A DNA stretch of 64,000 nucleotides from Mesotaenium endlicherianum (taxonomy: Eukaryota > Streptophyta > Zygnematophyceae > Zygnematales > Mesotaeniaceae): contig WELA01001243.1 of the NCBI GenBank assembly GCA_009602735.1, forward strand, positions 15,808-79,807, given 5' to 3'. Below the pieces are notes generated by a model. That model was not told where the DNA came from. It did not search any database and saw nothing but the letters and a program-made list of their open reading frames with translations. Shown one piece after another: positions 53,086-64,000 of this stretch. Position numbers and translations under genes: made by a program. Every line of letters begins with the position of its first letter. Positions within the stretch are counted from its first letter, which is position 1.

Positions 53086-53240
53086 TTGGTATCGGAGCCG
53101 ATCTCGATTTCTCCAAGGAAATTTTTAAAATTTTTTTTAGTGGCCAGAAAATCTGTTGGATTTTCTGCCGGAGTCTGTCGTCGAATCTAACCGCTTTCTT
53201 GATTTTGTGTGGACTCGCCCTCGATTCATTTCTGGTTCGC

Positions 53241-53890
53241 GATGACTCGCGGCCGTCGGATCGAAATCATCTACATCGACGACGATTCACCCCGCCGGCC
53301 TCGCGTCTCGCTGCGTGTTGCCTCGGCGCCGACTCGGCCGTCGCCGACTTATTCGCCGATGGCTCCGCCCGGCTCGCAGCGCTCATCACCCGTCGATCTT
53401 CGATCGTACGAGATATTGTCGCCGGAAGGCTCGTCACCCACACCTCCCACCCACGCCGAACTTCGGAACACCACACCCGAACCTACCCGCTCTCGTTCTC
53501 CACGCGGCCGAACACCGTGGCCTCGTGCGCCCCGTGAACGGCCGGATGTCATTGATTCCTTGCCGTTTTCTAAACATGAGCACTACTACCACATGTGGAA
53601 TGATTAGGGGCATTGGATGGAATTGCGCGACCAACCCACCCTAGAGAACTATCAAAATGTGTATAGCCCTCGGTTCCGCAACCGCTCGGGTTTTGTTCGT
53701 CCGCCCATGCCCGTTCGGGGATACACCACATATCGTGGGTATGTTGATTACATGTGGTCTACCCACCGTGTTAGTCTTTCAGAGCATCTCTTTGACAGAA
53801 ATTTGTATCGTGATCGGTCAGGCGACCATTATTGCAGCCATTGCATAAATGCTAGCGTCGATTATATTCGCTGCCCTTATTTGTGATAAA
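53241..53890 (+). mobile_element. element C gag-like region
   Basis: Starts MTRGRRIEIIYIDDD; Pro/Ser/Arg-rich with no zinc knuckle seen. Assigned to gag by position only. Confidence 0.5.
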
Positions 53891-53907
53891 TAGCTATTGT
53901 TTAGCTA

Positions 53908-56900
53908 TTGACAACACGACTTAGTGAGCAGGAAATTCTAGGTGTTTGTTCGCAAGCACCAAAGGTACTTGTACACTCTGGCATACCCGATATAAATATA
54001 ATTCGAAACGAATATATTTGTATGCAAGTGTTGAGCTTTGCCGAGTTTTTGGAACTCGAGTGCATCCATGATTGCATGTTCTTGCACTTTCAGCCGCATA
54101 ATCCTAACCTTGCAAAGTGTTACGCACACTTGGCTCATTTAAGGAGAATGCACATGTGCCTTGCACCAATATATATTGCTGCATTCGCAAAACGACGCGC
54201 GTACGATGAGCCTTTCACTCAATCTCGCGCGGGATTGGCAATGCAAAATGGGATTTTGGTAAAGGACCTCCATATTTCCCACATTCCTCTTAAGGCGAGG
54301 ACATTGCTAGTGATGCATAATGCTTCTTTGGGGCTAAGTATGACGTTTGACGCAAAAGTTTCAGGCAAGTCATGCTTCACCATCATTGATTCAGGCGCGT
54401 CAGTGAGCTTCATTAGTGCACGTTTTGCACAAGGGATGAAGTTGATTCCAACACTCAAGAACGAGGACCTTCGACTTGGCGATGGTTCCTTAGCTTGTAC
54501 TCTTGGAAAGATAAAGTTGCAGCTCAAAGTGCAATCATACATCGGCCACGAACAATTCTATGTTACTAAGTTGCCCGAGGGTATTGATGCAATTTTGGGA
54601 ACAACTTGGCTTACGCAAACAAGTGCATTGCTTGACTTCAGTCAAAAGACATGCATTGTACGCAAAGGGACAAGGAAGATCACTCTTCAATCCCTAAAGC
54701 CCGATATGGAATTAGAAAGTCCCTCCAAAACTCTTCTATTGTCCATAAAGCAAGCTAGACGTTTGGCAAAGAAAGGTCAAAATGTTTTCTTTGGATTACT
54801 ACGACCTGATTCCCAAGTCACTAAGCTCTCCAAGGAGGAGCCTACACTCAATTTGACTGGTCATGAAGACACACTTACAGCTGAACTTTCTGCTCTTTTG
54901 CAAAAGTACAAGTCAGTGTTTCCAAGTGAAATACCGCCTGGCCTCCCGCCTGATAGGGGTATTGGACGTACGATTTCTCTCGTTCCTTATGCTCTACCAA
55001 CTTGGCGACCAATTTATCGCCTCAGCCCGTTGGAGATGAACAAAATGATAGCCCAAATTAGCGATTTGCTTGAGAAAGGATGGATTGAGCGGAGCTCTTC
55101 TCCATTTGGGGCCCCCATACTCTTTGTCCAAAAGAAAGATGGGACGCTCAGGATGTGCATTGATTATCGTGCGCTGAACAACATAACGGTCAAGAACGGC
55201 TATTCGTTGCCTCGCACTGATGACTTGTTTGATTCGCTGCAGGGGGCATACGTGTTCTCCTCGGAATGAGACTACGCAGATTGCGTTCGGGCGCATTAAG
55301 TATGCACTCACTAATGCGCCACTTCTCTCATTAGCTGATCCCGACTTGCCTTACGAGGTAGTCGCCGATGCGTCTGGTGTTGGAGTAGGGGCTGTCCTGC
55401 TGCAGGCGGGCAAGCCTATAAGTTTTGAGATTCGAAAGCTGACACCTGCCAAACAAAATTACTCAACGACAGAGCAGGAACTCTGGGCAATCATATATGC
55501 TTTAAAAACTTGGCAATGTTATTTGGAAGGCTGCAAGGGTTTGACCGTGGTCACGGACCACTGTTTAAATACCTTCTTTCAAATAGAGCCAACGCTATCG
55601 AGGCGCCAGACGAGATGGTATGAGTTTTTGCAATGATTCCACTTTAACTGGGCGTATCGCCCTGGTCGCAACAATGTTGCGGACCCATTAAGTCGAATTC
55701 CCCTCCACCACTTGATGTTGGGGACTGTTGCTAGTTTGCGAGGACGAAATGGTCAAGTTTCGAGGGCGGCCACCCTTGATTCTGCTGTACCCCCCCAGAC
55801 GACTGGCGTTGCCTGGTCTGGTGACGCGGGCCAACCCGATTTGGATAGCGTGCAAACTTCTGAAGTACTTGACCTGCATCATCTATTTCAAGAGGGCTAT
55901 CTCAAAGATCCGTTTTTCCTAGATCTCCAGGGTTCTGACTTGAGCGGTGTAGCCGTGACGATGGACGGAATGGACAAAAGGAAAGGACACTCAGACTATA
56001 CGTTTGAGGACGGTTTTTGGTGGCACAATGGGCGCATTGCTGTCCCAGAAGGCCGAGTAAGACATGAGCTCCTACGAGAGGCGCATGACTCTCCTTACTC
56101 TGGTCATCATGGAACTACCAAAACCACACATCTTTTGCGCCGAGGGTACATTTGGCCGTCCCTCAAGGTTGATGTTACCGAGTACATCATCAACTGCGCG
56201 ACATGTCAGAGGAATAAGCCGAGCCATACGTGGCCAGCTGGGAAGTTGCAACCATTAGAACTTGCAGGTGCTCCTTGGAAAAGCATAAACCTCGACTTTG
56301 TCGTTGAATTGCCTACCACCGATAGAGGACACAATGGGGTGTTAACGATCGTGGATCGTTTCACTAAGATGGTACTCTTTGTGGCCACTAAACCATCACT
56401 TGATGCAGTCGAGACCGCGCGTCTCTTCGTGAATCACGTGTTCAAGTTGCATGGTATGCCGAAAGAGATCATAAGTGATCGTGATCGTCGATTTACGAGC
56501 CACTTCTGGCAGGAAGTTTGCTCGCATTTTGGCACGAACCTTAAGATGTCAACTAGCTTCCATCCTCAAACCGATGGTCAGACAGATTGCCTGAACCGGG
56601 TTCTGCAACAGTTCCTTAGGCATTATGTGAATCCTCGTCAAGACAACTGGGACACCCTCCTATCAGTTGCAGAGTTTGCAGTTAATAATGCTCATCAGGA
56701 AAGTGTTAAGGAAACTTTATTTTTCCTTAACTGTGGAAGACATCCGCACACTCCCCTCACACGCTCGGTTCCCGGTGAGACGGGGATGTCAACCATGAGA
56801 GTACCAAGTGCACGTTTATTTGTCCACTCTCTTCAAGAGGTGCACAAAAGCGCGAAATTGGCCTTAGCCGCTGCTCGCGACCGACAGAAAATGTTCGCTG

Positions 56901-57444
56901 ACACGCACAGGACTGAGTTAAGTTTTCAAGTTGGCAATAAAGTACTTTTGCAAACTAAAAACCTCCAACTCAAGCACCCAGGAAGCGCAAGCTTCTGCCT
57001 CGCTGGGTAGGCCCTTTTATCGTAACTGCAAAGGTCGGACCTGTTGCATATCGACTGGATTTGCCTAAATCCATGGGGCAAACGCATCCTGTGTTCCATG
57101 TCTGTTTACTAAAACTGTTTAGGTCCGATGGCCGCTATCAGCCACAAGCACCAGAGTTGGAACTCGACGATGATGATAAGATCTGGGATGTAGCAGAGGT
57201 GTCGAGACATCGCTACACCCGTCATAAGCCTCCGCGAGTGGAGCTTTTGATCAAATGGCTCGATTACGATTCCAGTTGGAATTCGTACGAACCTCAGGAT
57301 GAGATTCTCCTTAATTGTAAGGATTTGGTTCAAAGATATTGGTTACGATGGGCTCAAGCTCAAGAGCTCTGCGCTAGGGCAGGTGTGCTACCAGGCGCGC
57401 TTCGTACACCAAAGAACAAACGCAAAAGAGACGCGGCCAAGTAA
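53908..57444 (+). mobile_element. element C pol: protease, RT, RNase H, integrase, chromodomain
   Basis: A retropepsin site ([12 protein letters not shown]) is near 54390. RT motifs ([21 protein letters not shown]) are near 55.1 kb, with RNase H at 55.3-55.6 kb (YSTTEQELWAIIYALK). The integrase zinc finger is near 56.08-56.22 kb and the core at 56.28-56.7 kb (HPQTDGQTD). The chromodomain is at about 57.19-57.31 kb (LLIKWLDYDSSWNSYEP). Broken. Confidence 0.88.
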
Positions 57445-57586
57445 TCGCTCTTTTACGTCCCTGTGATGATGCACCGTCCAATCGCTCAACCCAGTGTTTT
57501 CCGCTAGTCAAGGCTAGTATTGACACATTAAGACTTAAAAGGTGTACGCTTAACGAGGACGTTAAGTTCTTCTAAGGGGAGAGGAG

Positions 57587-58529
57587 TGTAACGATCCGAG
57601 CAATTTTTGGCGTATTTGGGACGTTTTCTCAATTACCTGAAGTACGTTATACTATTTATCATATTATTTGATAAATGATTGCATCATATTCAATTATTCG
57701 CCACACGTGTGTGCCGATTAATTCCTGGTCGATTGGCAAAACGACCGAGATACTATTGCAAAAAGCGTCGTAACGTAACTCGACTACTTCGCAAAAGTAC
57801 GACATAATTATTCATAAAGTTACTTTGATTAAATTATGAGATGATAACTTATTAAATCATTGATTGATTAAGTTGATTTGATTGTCATTATTTCGACATT
57901 GCACAATCACAGATTTCGAATTTACGACCAGTCGTTAATACGAACAAACCGTCGTATCAAGATACGAACAAACCGTCGTAAAGACAAACGAAACGAAATA
58001 TGCAAAGTCGCTTTGCATCGACGCGGATTCGACCCCGCGACTTGTCGTTTGAAACGTTCACACCTAAACCAATTGGCCAAGTAGTTATTCGTAACTCCTG
58101 GTTCATAACGTAATAATTTGGACGCGACTCCGCGAACAGTCGCGACTTTTCGAAAAGTCGCGAGAACGCGAAAACGTCCGTTTGGCGCGAACCGGTTTTC
58201 TGAAAACCATTGAAAAGTCTCCAAACCGCCAAACGGCGCGTTCGAGCATTTGGCCGAATGGGACACGTCTCTTCGATCGTTTTCGTTGAACATGAACCAG
58301 TGCCCTAGATGGTGACTCGAAGCACTCCAGTGCGTCATGTTGTGCAGGTATAAATACCTGTAGAGTCATTGTGAGTGCAACTCTCACAAGCACACATTCT
58401 ACGTTAGTTTACATTTTTGCTCTTTCGAGTATTCGTCGATTTGCACAATTATACAGATTTCCCTTCCACTTGAATTAAATATTCCTTGAATACCGAGGAA
58501 AGATCATCTCAAAAAGCAGAAACGTAACA
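57587..58529 (+). repeat. element C right LTR
   Basis: 943 bp, the same length as the left LTR, followed by CATGT. Confidence 0.93.
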
Positions 58530-58645
58530 CATGTGGCATATCACAAGAGATGCATTACTAGGCAGTTGGCTAATTTCGATTAAGGCGGTCAGTTGGCTGT
58601 CAATAATGTATCAACAAGCTAACTCATGTAGACTTCAGCCTGCTA
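58530..58645 (-). repeat. A-family LTR remnant, continuation beyond element C
   Basis: Continues the reverse LTR interrupted at 52142, ending at a CTTCAGCCTGCT block. Confidence 0.55.
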
Positions 58646-58649
58646 TATG

Positions 58650-58960
58650 GGCAAGCATGCGTTTATGAAGTGGGCCAAAGACGAAGGACACATAGAATTG
58701 AGCAAAATGACACTCAAGCAGCCGCCACGAGTTCCCAAAAGAGGGAAATCAGTCAACTACTCCATGCCAGTCATGCATCTCAGATAGCTCACTTAAGAAG
58801 GATTCTCATTTTTTGACATAGCTGAGGAGGAAGAGCAGGAACAATAGGAGCAAGGTCAGAGTGACAGAGAGTCCAATAAGAATTCAAGTGCAGAATATGA
58901 GCAAAGGGAGCAGTCACAAGATGTAATAAATCATTAAGCTGTTACATACGATAATTATAA
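58650..58960 (+). mobile_element. decayed fragment of the A-family extra ORF
   Basis: Resembles residues around HAFVKWAKNAGRIDIS of the element A extra ORF at the protein level (KHAFMKWAKDEGHIELS here), followed by the same basic and YSM stretch and an acidic region. Fossil. Confidence 0.65.
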
Positions 58961-59119
58961 AAAATTTGATACTTAATTAAGTTCAGTCGGTTCTACTGTA
59001 CTTCAAATTAAGTATGATGACGCATCCAATAGTGGTGGGATGAAGTCCATCTGTAGCGATACGAACAAAAAGGTAAGTTGAGGTACTTAGATCGCGCGTC
59101 GATTGTACTTATACAAATT

Positions 59120-59540
59120 TGTAATGAATCAGTATATTGGTTAGATGTAATCTTCATATATATATATTAGTAAGTAAGTTTAGTCTACAGTAATATTAAG
59201 TCTGCTGGAGTACTAATACTTAGCTCAAAGACTCAGCCGGGGGCAGCAGGTGAAGTTAACTTAGGTCAGCCTGCTGACTTAGGTCAGCTTGCTGACACAT
59301 TCTTTGACTGTCACCTGACCGCCGTATTCGGTAGCAGTGAATTGCCTAGTTATGCATCTAAGTGTGGTGTGCTAGATGAGTGGCAAGATGATACCCTTAG
59401 GGTAGATGGCGATTCGGGATGATGGGAGATGGCTGTGGATTTGGTTAGCCGAGGTCCTACCGACGTGGTTAACTCTCGGGTAGGCGGTGCCATCGCACTT
59501 GCCGTTGAACAGTAAACTCATTCCATGTACATATGCTAGG

Positions 59541-59542
<2 letters not shown>
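59120..59542 (+). repeat. A-family LTR fragment, forward
   Basis: Starts TGTAATGAATCAGTATATTGG and matches A LTRs up to ATGTACATATGCTAGG, where a GA microsatellite begins. Confidence 0.8.
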
Positions 59543-59544
<2 letters not shown>

Positions 59545-59601
<57 letters not shown>

Positions 59602-59630
59602 NATTAACGTGCATGCCTACAGCTGTTTCT

Positions 59631-59696
<66 letters not shown>
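59545..59696. repeat. two GA microsatellites with an n between
   Basis: (GA)n at 59545-59601 and 59634-59696, with n at 59602; an assembly weak point. Confidence 0.95.
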
Positions 59697-59701
<5 letters not shown>

Positions 59702-59789
59702 GTCGATCATGTGTTCGTTTTGTTATCCACATAATATTTTGTTTTAGATCCGTTCTTCATTTAGTGTTTTACAAGTTATTAATCAAAAA

Positions 59790-60595
59790 CTTGCCGGACG
59801 ATAATATTACACATGCATGCACATTTCAAGTGCTCGCTTGCATACACGAGCGCATGCACCCATATATTCATGCATGTGATTGAGTGCACACTTGCATTAT
59901 CATTTAATGCTTTCTTATGTCCTTGCCACATCATTTTGCGTATACCTTGTGTAAACGATTGCATGCACACGTGCCCACATGCAAGCATTAGAAAATCAAA
60001 AATTGGCACATGCTTGTTTCCCACCTCATATGCACATGTTCACACACGCACCAGTCTCTACATTAGCATAATGTTTTAAAATTTACCCTTAAGATTCAAT
60101 TACAATTTATTATTACATGTTGCATCCATGGTTGCACGCGCGTATTTATATCACACGCCTCGCCGACCAGCGCACGCTCGAAATGGTCAACCGTATGTTT
60201 TGTGCCGCTTTAATGTATATCAAGCGGTTTTGATGCGTAGGGGATACTGAGCTGGCTGGCGCTGGGCGGGCCGTTTTCCGTCCACACGCTGTTTGTACCA
60301 GGGAAACTCCTGGTGCCATGTTCGGTCGCTTTTAACGATGTGGTGACGAGTTCATTTGAAATCCACACGGTTGACGCCTGACAAGTCTGACGAGTGACCG
60401 GTACCAAGCACTCGGCCATATGGGCGCGTGATGAGTTTAGTCAGAGATCGTATCGAGAAGTCTTGGGCGAAAAATGCCGAAGACGGATGGGTGCCAGATT
60501 ATCTTCGAGTAAAAACGTGCAAGACCTAAAGTGCACTCTACGCGTTTTTTCCCCAACAATTTCTGTTGGAACTGGGAGCATGGGTTGGATATACG
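59790..60595 (-). repeat. repeat R, copy 3 (inverted)
   Basis: The reverse complement matches 26830-27625 at about 80% by eye, including the TATAAATACGCGCGTGCAAC block and the TGGCACCAGG block. Confidence 0.75.
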
Positions 60596-61247
60596 TTTGG
60601 TTGTCAATATGCATTGTACCCATCTGTACCTAACGGTACAGCGGTTCTTCCATCATTGAATCTCGACGTCAAAAAGGTGGTTTACAGTGCGTTTTAGCAA
60701 GTCGGTCACTATTGAATCGAGTGCGTTTCAAAATTGAAAAATTGCCGAAACTCGGCATCACAGCGCATAATGGACTTACAACTCTTTGCAGCGGCAAAAG
60801 TGACTACTCGTATACGAGCGTACGTGTCAAATAGACATTGTCAAACCCCTCCTGTAGTACATTTCCTCGTACCTTTCCTCCTTTTAGAAGCATCTTCGCC
60901 AAAAGCAGCGGTAATTCATATCAGGACCTCGTAGATCGGACATTTGACTGGTTCCCAAATACAAAAGCAGCGGTGTCACTTAAAATCGAAGTGTCAACTG
61001 TAGGTCATTTAAAAATAAATAGGACGTTTTACAATTCAAAGACGGAAAACACAAAAGCGCAAACAGCGGAAAGGAACATTACGCGATTGCCTACTGTAAA
61101 CTGGCCCTCAGTGACTGTCAACCACTAGCTGTCAGCCCCTTTCATGCAGCTTTCGTTTTGAACTTCGAAGGTGCTGCACTATTTATGCCAATTTATGCAG
61201 TTTTATGCAGTTTGACAGGTGAAGTGTATATTCTCAACACTCGAGTA
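60596..61247. other. unassigned region with a TIR-like end
   Basis: Contains CCTACTGTAAACTGGCCCT at 61090-61108, the inverse of the AGGGCCAGTT termini at 26808 and 61248. A left partner for it was not found with confidence. No gene is seen. Confidence 0.4.
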
Positions 61248-61827
61248 AGGGCCAGTTTAGAGTGGGCACTCGCGACGATGTTCTATTTCGCTTATCGTGC
61301 TTTTCCGGTTTGGGCGCTATTCTGAAACTCAATAGTAAAGAAACCTATCCAAATGAAAAAGTCACCAAATTTGAACTTTTGGTTTACAGTGAGCACTCGT
61401 CCCTACTATTCCATCGACCGTCAAATTCTCCTATTACCAGCGTCGCGATTTGTGTCACCTCTTTTAGCGGCTGGATAGGTCACATCCAGAAAAACATTGG
61501 TAGAAGGGGAATGAATTCGTCGACTTTGACGTGTACTTGGCACGACCGATGACTCCAGAATAGAAAGAGAGCAGGTGTGTGTCGATTCCTGAAAACGCAA
61601 ATGACCTCTCGAGGTCATTTGCGTTTTGACCTATTCATTTCATTTTACGTCATATTTCAATTTTAAACGTCAAATAGTTGAATAGAAAGCAGCCCGCGTA
61701 AGTGCACTGTAAACAACGAACCATGACCATTTTTTGAACTAAAAAAGACGCGTTGTACCGTCAGGGACATTCAGGTACAGTCGAATAGAATAGAATCGCT
61801 TAGTTTTGCCCACTCTAAACTGGCCCT
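61248..61827. mobile_element. 580-bp non-autonomous TIR element (MITE-like), TA target site
   Basis: Perfect 20-bp terminal inverted repeats (AGGGCCAGTTTAGAGTGGGC at 61248-61267 and its complement at 61808-61827) are flanked on both sides by TA (61246-61247, 61828-61829). TA target duplication is typical of the Tc1/mariner superfamily. No transposase is encoded. An internal 36-bp hairpin lies at 61592-61627. Confidence 0.85.
61592..61627. repeat. 17-bp-arm palindrome (hairpin) in the TIR element
   Basis: Arm AAAACGCAAATGACCTC pairs perfectly with GAGGTCATTTGCGTTTT across a 2-base loop. Confidence 0.9.
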
Positions 61828-64000
61828 TAGTATACATAGTGGCACTTTTCCATTACAGCGAAATCGTAGAAGGTCGAAGAAGACTTGCGAAACTCCACGT
61901 CAAACCTTACCACGAAGGCAATCTCAATATCGACGGCTCTTTATCGTCCCTTCATCCTTTTTCAAGTCGTCAGCGATATGGGCTCGATTTTGGGCGGGGT
62001 TTTGTAATTTTGGGAAAGACAATGCACTATCACCGTCATGCTTACAGTGCTTTGCGCAAATTACGCACGTTAGTTTTAGATTTTACCGGAATCTTTCCAC
62101 CCTCAAACCTTCAGAACACGAAAAGGAAGATTCCACTCGGACCATGGTGTTTTCTGGAATCTCCTCAATTTCTTGATAATCCTTGACATGGATTGGTACT
62201 TTTTCAGTCATTTCACGCGTGCACTTCGTTTCTTCAAGGTTCCAGCCCATTTTTGGCAAGTTCAAGGGCGCTCCTTTTCCTTCTTCCACTTTCGCTACGT
62301 GTCTTACACCCACCGTGACATCACAAGTATAGTTTTTTTTGGGAATGCCCACAGAGAGTCGATGCACGCGAGAAGCTTAATTCTTGGAAAGATTTGAGGT
62401 TGTGGAGTGGGACACGCCTGAGCGCTTTCCTACTGCAAGTTTTGCTGCTGAAGATGGTCACAGTTTCCCAAAGTTCTCAGGACAAAACACCTGGGTGACT
62501 GGCGTGACGTAGTTTTCTGTCCTAGAAATCGAGTTTTCACTTCTTCTATCTTCAAGTCGCTTGTAATGGAAAAGCGCTGTAACTTACTTCATACAACTTC
62601 ATATACATACTGGCATTGAGTCGATATGGCAAATGTGGCACTACTACCGTCGCCCAAAGGGTCGTCTTAGTTCGCAAACTCTCAACTAAGTGACGCAAAT
62701 GCATGCACGGCGTACGACTGTGACTCCAGAGCACTCCAGAGCACTCCAGAGTCCAGACTCCAGACTCCAGAGTCAGCAGCTTTCCAAATTCTGGAATCAG
62801 GACTCCGGACTCTGATTCCCGAGCAAACCCCTCGATTCATAACTTTTCCAATGTTATTGGTAAAATTTCCGGATATTAAAAATCACAAAAAACAAGGTGT
62901 CTTTTAAACCCCTCGTGATTCCGAGTACAAATGCCAATATTTTACAATTTCCTTATGAAAATGTCATGGGATAATATCATGCCGTAAACAATGCTTCGAA
63001 AAATCTTTCAAGATTTTGTCGGGTGTTCTCGAAACCCGGACCATGCATCGGCCAGAGCAGGCCAGAGGATGTTTCCGAAATCCTCGAATTTGGTCAAATC
63101 GAGGGGCCTGCTCCCGAGTCTTGACGCCTGAATCCGGAGTCCTGACTACTGAGTCCTGACTCCTTGGTCGTCGTCTGGCTTCGCGTCATTGCTGCGTCAT
63201 TTACTTCATTTGTCTACCGCAATGATTTGGCAATCTCCTTGATACGGCTACGCCCCTGCTAGGCTGGGCTGGACTGTGGCTCGGCCCAGCCGAGGACCGT
63301 ATTCCCTCGTGCTCGGTCGAGGCCGGTCGATGCCAGACGAGGCCTCAATTTGGTAAGCGTTGGGTAGCGGCAGGTAGCGGTGTGTGATGAGTAGTCGGCA
63401 TCTCTATAACGTGTAGGGAGCACACTCTTTTTGACACCTTTAGAACCTTGTCATCACCAAACGAGCTTTTTAAAACTTTTGATTGGCTATTGCTGCCACA
63501 AGGGCATGCCACTAAGGACGAAGTTGTACGAGCGATGCAGCAAACCACGAGGAGACCACGGCGTCTACGTGCAGTAGGAAAACACCTAAGCATGTTCCGC
63601 ATTTATAACACACTTCTGCACACTTCTGCATCAGACTTGCTCGCGAATGCTTCTCACCGCTACATTTTACGTAGGTATCCATGGGCGTTGAGGCGCCACA
63701 TTGACAATGGAGCTTCCATGGCGTGTCAGGACTCTGGCTGTTGGTAATCTTCGTTGCGTTCATAGCAATCAAGAGGTTCACGACTTGTTTCATGTTCATA
63801 GAAGCCACAGACTTGTAGGTCGTGGTATAAACATCTCAAGATCAACATCACTTTATCCAGATCCTTTGTTGTAACGTACTGATTGATACATATCAATTCG
63901 AGCTTTTGAGTATCTTTCCTTTTGTCCTTGGTAGTAACTCTTTGTTACTTGATTGTCGGCTGTTCTGATCTGTTCCGGGAGCAGTTTAGTCCACCGCATC
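61828..64000. other. region without a supported gene
   Basis: Contains ACTCCAGAG short tandem units (62728-62775) and a diverged inverted counterpart at about 63100-63175. Open frames at 62083-62367 (minus) and 63448-63747 (plus) have ordinary composition but no family motif or clear splice context. They could be exons of an unknown gene running off the right edge, but I cannot support that. Confidence 0.35.

Larger units (their letters stand above)
52143..58529 (+). mobile_element. element C: chromodomain Ty3/gypsy LTR retrotransposon (broken)
   Basis: A 6,387-bp element with two 943-bp LTRs (52143-53085, 57587-58529) and the perfect target duplication CATGT (52138-52142, 58530-58534). The primer site TGGTATCGGAGCCGATC starts two bases after the left LTR, and a polypurine tract AAGGGGAGAGGAG stands before the right LTR. 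The LTRs show about 30 differences by eye (about 97%). Parts: a gag-like N-terminal ORF rich in Pro, Arg and Ser, protease, RT, RNase H, integrase, and a C-terminal chromodomain. A fossil with several breaks. Its sequence is distinct from A and B. Confidence 0.93.

Noticed and set aside
62083-62367. Minus-strand open frame of about 95 aa
   Set aside because: It looks protein-like but has no recognisable domain, neighbouring exon or promoter.
62721-62775. Possible CRISPR-like array of ACTCCAGAG units
   Set aside because: Units are about 11 bp with no spacers, and the genome is eukaryotic.
63448-63747. Open frame of about 100 aa near the right edge
   Set aside because: Ordinary composition but no family motif and no convincing splice sites.

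Overview
The window is nuclear DNA of a eukaryote, most likely a photosynthetic alga of the green lineage. The genes have many short exons with GT-AG introns. One protein is a plastid-type bile acid:sodium symporter family (BASS) transporter with a long N-terminal extension, and another is a mitochondrial COQ5. The retroelements are chromodomain Ty3/gypsy types, two of which start next to a tRNA-Met-like primer site. One retroelement carries a cytosine-5 DNA methyltransferase. Such elements are reported from charophyte green algae and from dinoflagellates, so a streptophyte alga is my best guess. The species is inference.

Left part (1-26.4 kb): host genes. In order these are the 5' part of an FAD-dependent monooxygenase-like gene (minus, runs off the left edge), an alpha/beta hydrolase with a long C-terminal extension (plus, 4 exons), COQ5 (minus, 8 exons), two tandem secreted GH13 alpha-amylase genes (plus, 7 exons each with nearly identical exon lengths), and the BASS-type transporter (minus, at least 7 exons, one or more hidden by an assembly gap). 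The hydrolase/COQ5 and amylase-2/BASS pairs are convergent. The monooxygenase/hydrolase and COQ5/amylase-1 pairs are divergent, with intergenic stretches of about 1.1 and 1.6 kb that could hold promoters for both genes.

Right part (26.8-60.6 kb): nested mobile elements. Element B (27831-47910) is a broken LTR retroelement holding gag, protease, a DNA methyltransferase, an unrecognised accessory region, RT/RNase H, integrase pieces and a terminal PHD finger. A solo LTR (28635-29353) lies inside its left part. A 9-kb chromodomain Ty3/gypsy element A (37104-46112, target duplication CTATG) lies inside its RT/RNase H region. Element A carries an extra ORF after integrase. From 49.4 to 52.1 kb there are decayed LTRs and pol remnants of the A family. 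A third chromovirus, C (52143-58529, target duplication CATGT), is inserted in one of these LTRs. Decayed A-family pieces continue to 59.5 kb.

A separate repeat family (R) occurs at 26.8-27.8, 47.9-48.4 and, inverted, 59.8-60.6 kb. A 580-bp TIR element with TA target sites and a central hairpin lies at 61248-61827. The last 2 kb contain no gene I can support. Short runs of n mark assembly gaps, mostly at microsatellites. Exon ends were placed by reading splice sites and conserved protein motifs by eye, so single bases may be off.
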